Source: Bacillota bacterium
GTDB lineage: Bacteria; Bacillota; Clostridia; Lachnospirales; Lachnospiraceae
Direction: 5' to 3'
DNA: 64,000 bases
NCBI GenBank assembly: GCA_023415055.1
Contig: JAEZLZ010000020.1
Location: 50,613 to 114,612 of the forward strand
Numbering within the stretch: position 1 is the first letter of the stretch; each line of letters starts with the position of its first letter. This document shows positions 23,782 to 32,270 of this stretch, piece by piece. Both the position numbers and the translations under genes were made by a program. Below the pieces are notes generated by a model that did no database searches, was not told the origin of the DNA, and was given only the letters and a program-made list of their open reading frames with translations.

Positions 23782-24948
23782 TCACTGTTCTAATAATTTG
23801 CGCACATTCAAAAGTCCCCAGCCTTGCTTTTCCCAATGCTGTCCGAGATTAACTGCGCAACTGCGCAATCGTAATTTCACTTCACGGTTCGATAATTCCG
23901 GATGAGCTGAAAGCAATAAAGCAATCGCTCCGGTAACCACCGGTGTTGCCATAGAGGTTCCGCTTTTTATGGTATACATCATTGGAGCTTCCGAATAAGA
24001 TGCTCTCACTACGCCGGACTTTGATCTGGGCGGATATCTGCCGATATTGCAAGATATAATATTAGAACCCGGCGCTACAATATCCGGCTTCTTGATGCAG
24101 AAGGGGGTTGGCCCTCTGCCCGAATAATCCTTTGATCTTCCACTCCCGTATACCTCAACAGCAACATTATCATCCGAGGAACCTACCGTTATCACCTTAC
24201 GACTGATGCCTGGGGTTGAGATAGACATCGGTCCCGGTCCATTGTTCCCCGCGGCAACAACAACTACGATTCCATTGTCCCAAACTGCGTTGACCCCCTG
24301 CACCAATAGAGAATTCTCATCCAAGCTGTCCTTGGAGGCAGTTCCGACCGATATATTAACAATCCGAATATTATATCTCTTCTTGTTATCGATAATCCAT
24401 TGTAATCCAGCCAAAACATCGGAGATGTTACCATCTCCCCTCTTATCTAACACCTTGACTCCGATAAAATTACATTCCGGAGCAACTCCCTTATACTTGC
24501 CCTTGGAGGAAAAACCGTTGCCACCAATAATTCCGGCTACATGAGTGCCATGTCCGTTATCGTCGTATGGCTCCGTCCTGTGATTAATAAAATCAGCAAA
24601 ACCGACAACCCGATTTCCGCCTTCCACAAAATCTTTATGCAGAGCAATACCAGTATCCACTACTGCAACGCCGACTCCACGTCCAAAGTACCTTCGCTCA
24701 TGTGCCCAGCCGCTTTCGATGATATCACTGACCCGATTCATCTGCGCCGTGATATGGGTATCCAGCTCATAGCTGATCATACCCTCCATAGCTTTGATAT
24801 TCTCAAGCCTCTCCTCTTCCACCTCCATGACACAGGCACCAATCATCGGGAGTCTATATTTGACAAGGCCCAGCTTCTCTATGGTCTGCTGACGCTTTTC
24901 ATATTCCGCACAGGTAACAATTATTTGAATTCGATGCTTTTTGACCAT
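23782..24948 (-). CDS. Subtilisin-like serine protease (S8 family, intracellular type)
   Basis: A 388-residue peptidase. The catalytic triad is visible in order: Asp in GVAVVDTGIALHKDF, His in NGHGTHVAGIIGGNG, Ser in SGTSMATPVVTGAIALLL, with the oxyanion Asn in VVVAAGNNGPGP. The first 75 residues (MVKKHRIQIIVTCAEYEKRQ onward) resemble an I9-type inhibitor propeptide. No signal peptide is present, so it is probably intracellular or spore-related. It is a single gene on the minus strand. Confidence 0.93.
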   Translation of the reverse strand: MVKKHRIQIIVTCAEYEKRQQTIEKLGLVKYRLPMIGACVMEVEEERLENIKAMEGMISYELDTHITAQMNRVSDIIESGWAHERRYFGRGVGVAVVDTGIALHKDFVEGGNRVVGFADFINHRTEPYDDNGHGTHVAGIIGGNGFSSKGKYKGVAPECNFIGVKVLDKRGDGNISDVLAGLQWIIDNKKRYNIRIVNISVGTASKDSLDENSLLVQGVNAVWDNGIVVVVAAGNNGPGPMSISTPGISRKVITVGSSDDNVAVEVYGSGRSKDYSGRGPTPFCIKKPDIVAPGSNIISCNIGRYPPRSKSGVVRASYSEAPMMYTIKSGTSMATPVVTGAIALLLSAHPELSNREVKLRLRSCAVNLGQHWEKQGWGLLNVRKLLEQ

Positions 24949-25089
24949 TTCTCTGCTCCATTGCCGTTTGTATCATCCTATTCGTCAGGCTTAACCAATA
25001 TACATCACAATAGAGTCTGTAATATAACGAAATTGATTTAAAACGATATTTCATCGCATAGCTTAGGAGCAGTTCCATACGGCCAAGAA

Positions 25090-26010
25090 TTACTTTATCA
25101 GCTTATTATAAAGCTTCCTATACTCCGAGGGTGTGTGGTTTAGTTTCTTTTTGAATACTTTACTGAAATAGCTGATATCGCTGAAGCCGGTGCGCTCGCA
25201 AATCTCATCCACTGACAGCTCAGTATCACGTAGGAGTGTAGAAGCCATGGTAAGTCGAAGCTGGATTAAGTACTGATTCACTGACTGTCCGGTATATTTT
25301 TTAAATTCATTTAATAATGTGGTTCGATTGGTATGAAATTCCTCTGCCAGTCGTTCAATCGTGATCTTCTGACCATAGCTCGACTGAAGATAATAGATAA
25401 CATCAACCGCAAGCCTCGAAAATGAATCACAGGATAAGAGATCGTTCATCTCTTCCTCCTCTTCCTGTCTTGCCAGGCAGAATAATATCTCAAATAGATA
25501 GGACCTGCTCCTACAAGGCCAGTATCCCGTATCTTGCTTTGCAAGCAGGTCTCTCAGTAAGGTCAGCTTGTGCTCGATCAGAGCTGAATCAATCGTATGT
25601 AAAGACAGGAGCTTCAGCGTGGGTTCTGCTGATGGCAGGAATTGAAGCATATAATAGAGATCCTGCTGCTCTGTTCTGGATAGCTTTCTACCGGGATCAT
25701 TCATCACTTCCAGAGTGAAATCAGTGTTTATAACCCGAGGTTGAAACCACAGTATTCTAACTGCGTCCTCAGAAATCTTATAGAAACTGATCTCATCCTT
25801 CTCATTCATACAGATGGTTGATGCTCCGGTCAGAATAAATTCCCGACCATTCATGACAAAATGGCAGGTTCCAGATTTAATGTAGATTATTTTATAGTAC
25901 TCTCCTGCTTTCTTACCTGTTAAACCTGTCAAGCCTTCGGTAACAGCGACAGGAAAAATATATCCGGTATAATGGTTAAAGCCTATCGTATGATATAACA
26001 TTAAAAGCAC
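25090..26010 (-). CDS. AraC-family transcriptional regulator
   Basis: A 306-residue regulator. The N-terminal about 150 residues form a cupin-like sensing domain (GTCHFVMNGREFILTGAS). The C-terminal 100 residues contain the two helix-turn-helix units: ITIERLAEEFHTNRTTLLNEF and LSVDEICERTGFSDISYFSK, followed by the family signature FKKKLNHTPSEYRK. Target genes are unknown, as its neighbours are a subtilase and non-coding repeats. An internal Cys/Glu-rich linker (ARQEEEEEMNDLL) joins the domains. Confidence 0.93.
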   Translation of the reverse strand: MLLMLYHTIGFNHYTGYIFPVAVTEGLTGLTGKKAGEYYKIIYIKSGTCHFVMNGREFILTGASTICMNEKDEISFYKISEDAVRILWFQPRVINTDFTLEVMNDPGRKLSRTEQQDLYYMLQFLPSAEPTLKLLSLHTIDSALIEHKLTLLRDLLAKQDTGYWPCRSRSYLFEILFCLARQEEEEEMNDLLSCDSFSRLAVDVIYYLQSSYGQKITIERLAEEFHTNRTTLLNEFKKYTGQSVNQYLIQLRLTMASTLLRDTELSVDEICERTGFSDISYFSKVFKKKLNHTPSEYRKLYNKLIK

Positions 26011-26193
26011 CTACCATCCGTTCTAATTTAGAAATATTATAACGGAAAAAGGCCTGTTTCTCAACTAAATAATTAATTAGTTATGAAACACCCCTTACAG
26101 ATGTACTAAAAAACGTAAGAATATATTTAATATCAGAACACAACAGTAAGCAGCATCTTAAACTACTCTTCCCGTATACTGCATGGAATGTTT

Positions 26194-26271
26194 CGTATTC
26201 ATGATCATCAGCTCCGATCGCATACTTTCAAGCAAGCTTGAAGTATTCTCACTACGCTTTCATTATATCAT
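26194..26271 (+). repeat. Dispersed structured repeat, family A, copy 3
   Basis: A 78-bp unit identical to copy 4, 87 bp away. It has the GATCATCAGCTCCGATC box, a stem ATACTTTCAAGC-AA-GCTTGAAGTAT with one bulged base, and the TTCTCACTACGCTT box ending ATTATATCAT. The open frame that crosses both copies is a by-product of the repetition and is not counted as a gene. Confidence 0.9.
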
Positions 26272-26280
26272 GAATAAAAG

Positions 26281-26358
26281 CGTATTCATGATCATCAGCT
26301 CCGATCGCATACTTTCAAGCAAGCTTGAAGTATTCTCACTACGCTTTCATTATATCAT
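26281..26358 (+). repeat. Dispersed structured repeat, family A, copy 4 (tandem with copy 3)
   Basis: Exact 78-bp duplicate of copy 3, separated by 9 bp. Together they occupy the middle of the 560-bp gap between the AraC gene and the Cys-rich gene. The rest of that gap is AT-rich with no other structure seen. Confidence 0.9.
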
Positions 26359-26569
26359 TATTTGTAAGAGGCTATGTAGCTGTAGCAACAATTCTCTTTT
26401 TAAGCTGACATTTTGACCTGTCCATACAACAAACAATGAAAAGCAGCAATTCTCCTGAGTATATTTGTCGTAAAATCTACAAGAATTTCTATTATAATTT
26501 CTAAAAATAGGAAATCAGTCAAGCATTCTTACATATGATACATTGTAATTAATATTAGGAGGAACAATC

Positions 26570-26776
26570 ATGAGTGATTTAGCAGCAACAGGTTGCGGCG
26601 AAAACAGAGGATGCGAGAATAATAATAGTATGTGTCTGATTATCATTCTCTTATTATGCTGTTGTGGAGGCAACAATGGTTTCTTAGGAGGCGGTTTTGG
26701 AGGAGATGGCTGTGGCAGTATTATCTGGATCATCCTTATTCTCTGCTGCTGCTGTGGAGGCAATGGCTTCTTCTAG
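26570..26776 (+). CDS. High-cysteine, glycine-rich small protein (chorion-class-like)
   Basis: A 68-residue protein. Two similar modules each consist of a hydrophobic stretch, a Cys cluster and a Gly-rich tail: LIIILLLCCCGGNNGF and WIILILCCCCGGNGFF, joined by a Gly-rich linker. The N-terminus MSDLAATGCGENRGCENN adds two more cysteines. AGGAGG lies 6-7 bases before the ATG and a terminator follows. Clostridial proteins of this type are often labelled chorion-class high-cysteine protein. Function is unknown; a spore-surface or membrane-associated role is a guess. Confidence 0.8.
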   Translation: MSDLAATGCGENRGCENNNSMCLIIILLLCCCGGNNGFLGGGFGGDGCGSIIWIILILCCCCGGNGFF

Positions 26777-26821
26777 AAGCAAAACGCTTTACACAGATAT
26801 TAACTTCTAATTTAGAAGAAG

Positions 26822-26849
26822 TAAGAAGGCCGCGTTTACGGCCTTCTTA
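26822..26849 (+). terminator. Terminator of the Cys-rich protein gene
   Basis: An 11-bp stem TAAGAAGGCCG/CGGCCTTCTTA with a 6-base loop, followed by TTTCTTTATTCT, 45 bp after the stop. Confidence 0.88.
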
Positions 26850-26931
26850 TTTCTTTATTCTGTCAAATTCAATCTTTTCATGAATTGTGAATATCTATAT
26901 TATTTTGTTTTTTCCAATTATTAATTCTATC

Positions 26932-27153
26932 CTACTTACCTGATCTCTCATTTCGCTTTTTCTGTCGCTTCAGCCGTTCATAACACTCCCGATCAATTTC
27001 ATAAACGGTGTTGTCTTCAAAAATTAAGTCGTCCTCCTTCTCTAAACTACTATAATCCGTGATTGGTACATCTTTATTTAGCTGAGATGATTTCTTTTGT
27101 ATATCATATCGGAATCCGGAAGGGGTTCCGGACGAATAAAACTTTCCGTTCAT
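26932..27153 (-). CDS. Small hydrophilic protein of unknown function
   Basis: A 73-residue charged protein with no membrane segment. It begins MNGKFYSSGTPSGFRYDIQK and ends with a strongly basic tail (RLKRQKKRNERSGK). ATG 27153 has GAGG 8 bases upstream; the in-frame ATG at 27165 overlaps that site. It lies alone between the Cys-rich gene and aroC, with no partner. No family is recognised. Confidence 0.55.
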   Translation of the reverse strand: MNGKFYSSGTPSGFRYDIQKKSSQLNKDVPITDYSSLEKEDDLIFEDNTVYEIDRECYERLKRQKKRNERSGK

Positions 27154-27218
27154 GTAATGCCTCATTTTATATTGTCATTTTAATATATGATTATTTTACA
27201 TAAATGTCCGTAAAGTGA

Positions 27219-27247
27219 TTGAATCTCCAACTACTTTCCTATATACT
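27219..27247 (+). promoter_or_regulatory. aroC promoter
   Basis: TTGAAT (27219-27224), a 17-bp spacer and TATACT (27242-27247). The transcript would start near 27254, so the hairpin at 27299-27345 falls in the aroC leader. Confidence 0.6.
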
Positions 27248-27298
27248 ATTCATAAATTTTTAGGAATGCTGAAGGTAAGTGTGAAGAAAAAACAACTT

Positions 27299-27345
27299 CA
27301 CACCTCAAGCTTGTGTCTGCGCTGAACACACAAGCTTGAGGTGTG
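27299..27345. other. 18-bp perfect hairpin in the aroC 5' leader
   Basis: CACACCTCAAGCTTGTGT (27299-27316) pairs perfectly with 27328-27345 across an 11-base loop. No T-run follows on the plus strand, so it is not an ordinary attenuator for aroC; on the minus strand TTGTTTTTTC follows closely. It lies about 50 bp before the aroC start. Confidence 0.75.
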
Positions 27346-27392
27346 TATCGTCTTGCTATCGAGATTAAAAGCAGCGCAGAAACGAGGAAATT

Positions 27393-28496
27393 ATGTCAGG
27401 ATCAACATATGGAACCATATTCTCAATTACAACCTGGGGAGAATCCCACGGAGACGGTATCGGAGTGGTTGTGGACGGCTGCCCTGCCGGATTAAAACTA
27501 CAGGAAGCCGATATCCAAGCTTACCTAAACCGCAGAAAGCCGGGGCAGACCAAATACTCCACACCTCGTAAAGAAGAGGATAAGGTTGCTATCTTGTCCG
27601 GTTTCTTCGAGGGCAGGACCACCGGCACACCAATCTCGCTCGTTGTCATGAATGAAAACCAGCGTTCCGGTGACTATACACAGATCGCATCCTATTATCG
27701 TCCAGGTCATGCTGATTATACTTTTGATCAAAAGTTTGGCTTTCGCGATTATCGTGGCGGTGGCCGCTCCTCCGGCAGAGAGACCATCGGACGTGTAGCC
27801 GCCGGCGCAATTGCTGCTTCCATTCTGGAGGACCTGGGTATTTCTGTCCGGGCTTACACCAAAGCCATCGGTCCCATCTACATTGATCCCGCGAAAAGCA
27901 ATCTGGAGAATATCAACAAAAGCCCACTATCCATGCCCGATCTAGAGGCTTCCAGACTTGCGGAGGACTATCTTCTCAAGCTATTGGAGGATCATGATTC
28001 AGCCGGAGGAATCATCGAATGTATCGTAACTGGAATGCCTGCAGGAATCGGTGAGCCCGTATTTGATAAACTGGATTCTGCTTTAGCGAAGGCCATTATG
28101 TCAATCGGCGCCGTCAAAGGAGTAGAAATCGGTGACGGTTTCGGTGCTGCAGCCGTAACCGGTGCCGTGAATAATGATCCGTTCTTTTATCATGAGCAGA
28201 CGGGTATCCTGAAGACCAGCAATCATGCTGGCGGAATACTCGGAGGAATCAGCGATGGTTCTGATTTAGTGTTACGTGCAGCCATTAAACCGACACCTTC
28301 CATCTTCCGCTCTCAGAAGACAGTTAATCATGAGAAGGAGAATCTGGAGATACAGATTAAGGGCCGTCATGATCCGATTATCGTTCCCCGTGCAGTTGTT
28401 GTAGTGGAGGCTATGGTTGCCATCACACTTGTAGATCAACTATTTCTTGGAATGACTTCTCGGTTGGATAAGGTAAAGGAGTTCTATCACCGATAA
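27393..28496 (+). CDS. aroC: Chorismate synthase
   Basis: A 367-residue FMN-dependent enzyme of the shikimate pathway converting EPSP to chorismate. The three family signatures are clear: GTIFSITTWGESHGDGIGVVVDG, the RPGHADYTFDQKFG/FRDYRGGGRSSGRET region, and the C-terminal RHDPIIVPRAVVVVEAM. ATG 27393 (MSGSTYGTIF) has GAGG 7-8 bases upstream. No other aromatic-pathway genes are adjacent. The leader contains an unusually stable hairpin. Confidence 0.97.
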   Translation: MSGSTYGTIFSITTWGESHGDGIGVVVDGCPAGLKLQEADIQAYLNRRKPGQTKYSTPRKEEDKVAILSGFFEGRTTGTPISLVVMNENQRSGDYTQIASYYRPGHADYTFDQKFGFRDYRGGGRSSGRETIGRVAAGAIAASILEDLGISVRAYTKAIGPIYIDPAKSNLENINKSPLSMPDLEASRLAEDYLLKLLEDHDSAGGIIECIVTGMPAGIGEPVFDKLDSALAKAIMSIGAVKGVEIGDGFGAAAVTGAVNNDPFFYHEQTGILKTSNHAGGILGGISDGSDLVLRAAIKPTPSIFRSQKTVNHEKENLEIQIKGRHDPIIVPRAVVVVEAMVAITLVDQLFLGMTSRLDKVKEFYHR

Positions 28497-28563
28497 GAAT
28501 TTGTATGTCTGCCACAGCAAAGCCCTCAAAGATAGAATTTTCGTAAAAATAGATTCTATAATG

Positions 28564-28599
28564 GAGCTGTCACAATAGTAATACATACTGTGACAGCTC
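28564..28599 (+). terminator. aroC terminator
   Basis: GAGCTGTCACA (28564-28574) pairs perfectly with TGTGACAGCTC (28589-28599), followed by TTTGC. The rest of the 376-bp gap to the next gene is AT-rich and holds the promoter and operator listed next. Confidence 0.8.
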
Positions 28600-28772
28600 T
28601 TTGCTTACACTACACCTCTGCATTCATGTTATTATCGCATTTTTATACAATTTTCGTCTCAGACTAAAGTAACCTTTGATACTATCAAAGTTTGACAAAC
28701 CACTTGTTTTCTGGCAGTAATACAAATAATCATTTTTATTTATATTTATACCGGCATTTTTTATGAAAGTTA

Positions 28773-28800
28773 TTGACAAGACAAATTATGCTAGTATAAT
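28773..28800 (+). promoter_or_regulatory. Promoter of the XRE-cupin/pot operon
   Basis: TTGACA (28773-28778), a 16-bp spacer and TATAAT (28795-28800) match both boxes exactly, about 75 bp before the regulator gene. Confidence 0.8.
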
Positions 28801-28813
28801 TTATATTGTTGCT

Positions 28814-28840
28814 GTTTAGCGTAACTAAACTTTTAGTTTA
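28814..28840. promoter_or_regulatory. Overlapping palindromes downstream of the pot promoter
   Basis: GTTTAG-N5-CTAAAC (28814-28830) overlaps TAAACT-TTT-AGTTTA (28826-28840) just after the transcription start. The adjacent gene encodes an XRE-family repressor, so this is a likely autoregulatory operator. Confidence 0.6.
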
Positions 28841-28872
28841 TTCTCAGTAAGAATTTTGAAAGGAAGCGCCTC

Positions 28873-29412
28873 ATGAATATCGGATCAAAAATCAAAGAAC
28901 TACGAATCCAAAAAAGTCTGACACAGGAAGAGCTGGCTGACCGAGCGGAGCTGTCGAAGGGCTTCATCTCACAATTAGAGAGAGACCTGACTTCGCCCTC
29001 GATTGCTACTCTGATGGATATCTTGCAGTGTCTTGGGACGAATCTTGAGGAGTTTTTCAGCGGAACAACAGCAGAACAGGTTGTATTTAAAAAATCAGAT
29101 TATTTTGAAAAATATGATACCGAATTAAGAAATGAAGTTAAATGGATCATCCCCAATGCACAGAAGAATATTATGGAGCCTATACACCTTACCTTGGATG
29201 CCGGTGGTTCCACGTATCCGGACAATCCACATGAGGGAGAAGAATTCGGTTATATTCTTAACGGCAGTATCACACTTCATATCGGCAATCGAACCTTTAA
29301 GTTAAAGAAAGGTGAATCCTTTTACTTTACTGCCAACAAACAACATTATATTACTGCTTCAGAGAAAACCGGTGCTACTCTTCTATGGGTGTCTACCCCG
29401 CCGAGCTTTTAG
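28873..29412 (+). CDS. XRE-family regulator with cupin domain (PuuR-like)
   Basis: A 179-residue regulator. The N-terminal HTH_3 domain is IKELRIQKSLTQEELADRAE/LSKGFISQLERDLTSPSIATL. The C-terminal cupin_2 domain has GEEFGYILNGSITLHIGNRT and KKGESFYFTANKQHYITA. This architecture is found upstream of polyamine transport operons and is related to PuuR. It is followed within 20 bp by potA, so it almost certainly controls polyamine uptake, probably with a polyamine-related ligand in the cupin. Confidence 0.94.
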   Translation: MNIGSKIKELRIQKSLTQEELADRAELSKGFISQLERDLTSPSIATLMDILQCLGTNLEEFFSGTTAEQVVFKKSDYFEKYDTELRNEVKWIIPNAQKNIMEPIHLTLDAGGSTYPDNPHEGEEFGYILNGSITLHIGNRTFKLKKGESFYFTANKQHYITASEKTGATLLWVSTPPSF

Positions 29413-29431
29413 CAGATAGGAGGAACTCCAG

Positions 29432-30508
29432 ATGACAGATAATAAATTAATCGATCTTGTGAACATAACCAAGTCCTTCGGTGACACCGTCGTACTTGAT
29501 GAACTTAATCTATACATTCGTGAAAACGAATTTCTTACTCTGCTCGGCCCTTCCGGTTGTGGTAAGACTACTACTCTACGAATTATTGGTGGCTTTGAGA
29601 CTCCGAACAAGGGACAGGTAATTTTTGAGGGTAAGGACATCACTAAGCTGCCTCCGAACGAACGTCAGCTTAACACGGTATTTCAGAAGTATGCTCTCTT
29701 CAATCATATGACTATCTCCGAGAACATAGCCTTTGGGCTTAAGATTAAAAAGAAAAGTAAACTTTATATTCAGGATAAAATCAAATATGCTTTAAAACTG
29801 GTGAATCTGGATGGCTATGAGAATCGCATGCCGGATTCCTTAAGCGGTGGTCAACAGCAGCGTATCGCCATCGCCAGGGCTATCGTAAATGAGCCGAAGG
29901 TGCTATTGCTCGACGAGCCCCTTGGTGCACTGGATCTAAAACTTCGTCAGGACATGCAGTATGAGCTGATCCGGTTAAAGAACGAATTAGGTATCACCTT
30001 CGTCTATGTCACCCATGACCAGGAGGAAGCATTAACAATGTCCGATACAATCGTGGTAATGAATCAAGGTTACATTCAGCAGGTAGGCTCACCGGAGGAT
30101 ATTTACAACGAGCCTAAGAACGCCTTTGTGGCAGACTTCATTGGTGACAGCAATATCATCCCCTCAGTTATGATCGAAGATAAGCTGGTAAATATCCTGG
30201 GTGCAAACTTCCCCTGTGTCGATACCGGTTTTGGCAAAAATAGGCCTGTAGATGTAGTAATCCGTCCGGAGGACATTGATCTGGTGAAACCGGAGAATGG
30301 TATTATATCTGGCCGGGTAACCTCTCTTCTCTTCAAGGGAGTGCATTATGAGATGGAGGTTACAGCAAACGGACGAGAATGGCTGGTTCATTCCACCGAT
30401 CTCTTCCCCGTCGGAAGTGAAGTTGGAATACAGGTTGACCCTTATGATATCCAGATTATGAATAAACCGGAATCGGAAGACGAAGAGGCTACCATAATCG
30501 AAGAATAG
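29432..30508 (+). CDS. potA: Spermidine/putrescine ABC transporter ATPase
   Basis: A 358-residue importer ATPase. Walker A is GPSGCGKTTTLR, the Q-loop NTVFQKYALFNHM, the signature LSGGQQQRIAIARA, and Walker B VLLLDEPLGALD. A C-terminal TOBE-like domain (VVIRPEDIDLV, VTSLLFKGVHYEMEV) matches PotA. It energises PotBC uptake. AGGAGG precedes the ATG; it begins 19 bp after the regulator stop and 20 bp separate it from potB. Confidence 0.97.
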   Translation: MTDNKLIDLVNITKSFGDTVVLDELNLYIRENEFLTLLGPSGCGKTTTLRIIGGFETPNKGQVIFEGKDITKLPPNERQLNTVFQKYALFNHMTISENIAFGLKIKKKSKLYIQDKIKYALKLVNLDGYENRMPDSLSGGQQQRIAIARAIVNEPKVLLLDEPLGALDLKLRQDMQYELIRLKNELGITFVYVTHDQEEALTMSDTIVVMNQGYIQQVGSPEDIYNEPKNAFVADFIGDSNIIPSVMIEDKLVNILGANFPCVDTGFGKNRPVDVVIRPEDIDLVKPENGIISGRVTSLLFKGVHYEMEVTANGREWLVHSTDLFPVGSEVGIQVDPYDIQIMNKPESEDEEATIIEE

Positions 30509-30528
30509 TACAAGCAGGAGATGATCCC

Positions 30529-31413
30529 ATGACAGTTTCAGATAAATTTAAAAAAATTGCAGAGAAAAAGTCGGATAACGGTCTGCAATTTACCAGGATG
30601 AATAAGGTAAAATGGCTTTCCTTCCCTTACCTTGTTTGGATGATCGGCTTTATCCTAATACCGTTGATCATGATATTGTATTATGGACTGACAAACGGAA
30701 ACGGTGTCTTCACTACAGCGAATATCTCCTTGATAACCGACCCCATCAACCGGGATGCGCTGCTGCTCGCATTGGAGCTTTCCATCGTAAGCACCTTACT
30801 GTGCTTATTACTTGCTTATCCCCTGGCAATGATATTGAACAATACCAAGCTGGAAAGCAACAGCTTCATCGTCTTAATCATTATTCTTCCCATGTGGATG
30901 AATTTCCTGTTGCGCACAATTGCATGGCAGAATATTCTTGAGAAGACCGGTGTGTTGAATACAATGTTAAAATTTCTTCACCTTCCAACCCTCAATATCA
31001 TCAATACTCCGGCAGCAATCGTGTTGGGTATGGTTTATAACTTTCTTCCCTTTATGGTGCTCCCGATCTATAATGTATTGATTAAGATCGATAAAGACGT
31101 CATAAATGCCGCAAGAGATCTGGGTGCGAATAACCGGCAAACCTTTCGAAAGATTATATTTCCTTTAAGTCTTCCCGGCGTCGTAAGCGGTATTACTATG
31201 GTATTCGTACCTTCTCTGACTACCTTTGTTATTTCTACCATTCTGGGCGGTAGCAAGATCGTATTGATTGGTAATGTGATTGAACAGCAGTTCCGTCTCG
31301 GTAACTGGAACACAGGTTCCGGCCTGTCGCTGGTGCTGATGATTTTTATCCTGTTCAGTATGGCTGTTATTTCAAAATATGATAAAGAAGGCGAGGGAAG
31401 TAATATATGGTAA
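30529..31413 (+). CDS. potB: Spermidine/putrescine ABC transporter permease PotB
   Basis: A 294-residue membrane permease with about six helices, beginning WLSFPYLVWMIGFILIPLIM. The EAA loop that contacts the ATPase is NAARDLGANNRQTFRKIIFP followed by LSLPGVVSGI. The ATG has GGAGA about 9 bases upstream. It overlaps potC by 7 bp, indicating coupled translation. It forms the heterodimeric channel with PotC. Confidence 0.95.
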   Translation: MTVSDKFKKIAEKKSDNGLQFTRMNKVKWLSFPYLVWMIGFILIPLIMILYYGLTNGNGVFTTANISLITDPINRDALLLALELSIVSTLLCLLLAYPLAMILNNTKLESNSFIVLIIILPMWMNFLLRTIAWQNILEKTGVLNTMLKFLHLPTLNIINTPAAIVLGMVYNFLPFMVLPIYNVLIKIDKDVINAARDLGANNRQTFRKIIFPLSLPGVVSGITMVFVPSLTTFVISTILGGSKIVLIGNVIEQQFRLGNWNTGSGLSLVLMIFILFSMAVISKYDKEGEGSNIW

Positions 31414-32195
31414 AGAAATTCTTCAGCCGCTTTTATATCGGTATAATATTATTGTTTTTGTATGCACCAATCGCTATTTTGATCGTGTTATCCTTTAATG
31501 CTTCGAAGTCAAGAGCAAAATGGGGTGGATTTACCCTCAAATGGTATCAGGAGCTCATTCATAACGAGGATATCATGGCCGCCCTATCAACGACCTTAAT
31601 CATAGCTATCTCGTCTGCTCTGATTGCTACTCTTCTTGGTACTGCTGCGGCGATCGCCATGAACAGTATGAAGAAAACGCCAAGAACGATACTGCTCGCT
31701 ATTACGAATATTCCGATGCTGAACGCGGATATCGTAACCGGTATTTCACTGATGTTGATTTTTGTCGCACTTAACTTTACTCTTGGCTTTACCAGTGTAT
31801 TGCTGGCACATATTACGTTTAACATTCCCTATGTCATACTTAGTGTTATGCCAAAGCTGAAGCAACTGAACCCGCATACCTTTGAAGCGGCGCAGGATCT
31901 CGGAGCCTCTCCGGTTTACGCATTTTTTAAGGTTATCCTACCGGATATCTTTCCTGGAGTAATGTCCGGCTTCTTTTTGGCCTTCACGATGTCCCTGGAT
32001 GATTTCGTAATTACTCATTTTACCAAGGGTCCCGAGATCAATACCCTGTCCACCAAGATCTATACCGAGGTTCGTAAAGGGATTAAACCGGAGATCTATG
32101 CTTTATCAACGCTTATGTTCATAACTGTGCTTCTGTTACTGGTCTTCATTAACCGAAGAAAAGCAGACAAAAATGCACTGTTCCGTAAAGTTTGA
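31407..32195 (+). CDS. potC: Spermidine/putrescine ABC transporter permease PotC
   Basis: A 262-residue permease with about six helices. FLYAPIAILIVLSFNASKS is the typical PotC opening, and EAAQDLGASPVYAFFKVILP is the EAA loop. TMSLDDFVITHFTKGPEINTL is characteristic of PotC. It starts inside the end of potB and is followed 75 bp later by potD. Confidence 0.95.
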   Translation: MVKKFFSRFYIGIILLFLYAPIAILIVLSFNASKSRAKWGGFTLKWYQELIHNEDIMAALSTTLIIAISSALIATLLGTAAAIAMNSMKKTPRTILLAITNIPMLNADIVTGISLMLIFVALNFTLGFTSVLLAHITFNIPYVILSVMPKLKQLNPHTFEAAQDLGASPVYAFFKVILPDIFPGVMSGFFLAFTMSLDDFVITHFTKGPEINTLSTKIYTEVRKGIKPEIYALSTLMFITVLLLLVFINRRKADKNALFRKV

Positions 32196-32270
32196 TCTCG
32201 TCCGGATGTGTGCTGAAATTACGAGATTGAAGGGCTGTTATGTCCTTGAATAAATAGAAGGAGAATAAAA

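Noticed and set aside
26183..26416. 77-codon frame with an internally repeated FMIISSDRILSSKLEVF segment
   Set aside because: It is produced by two exact tandem copies of the 78-bp non-coding repeat (period 87, a multiple of three); no ribosome site precedes it.
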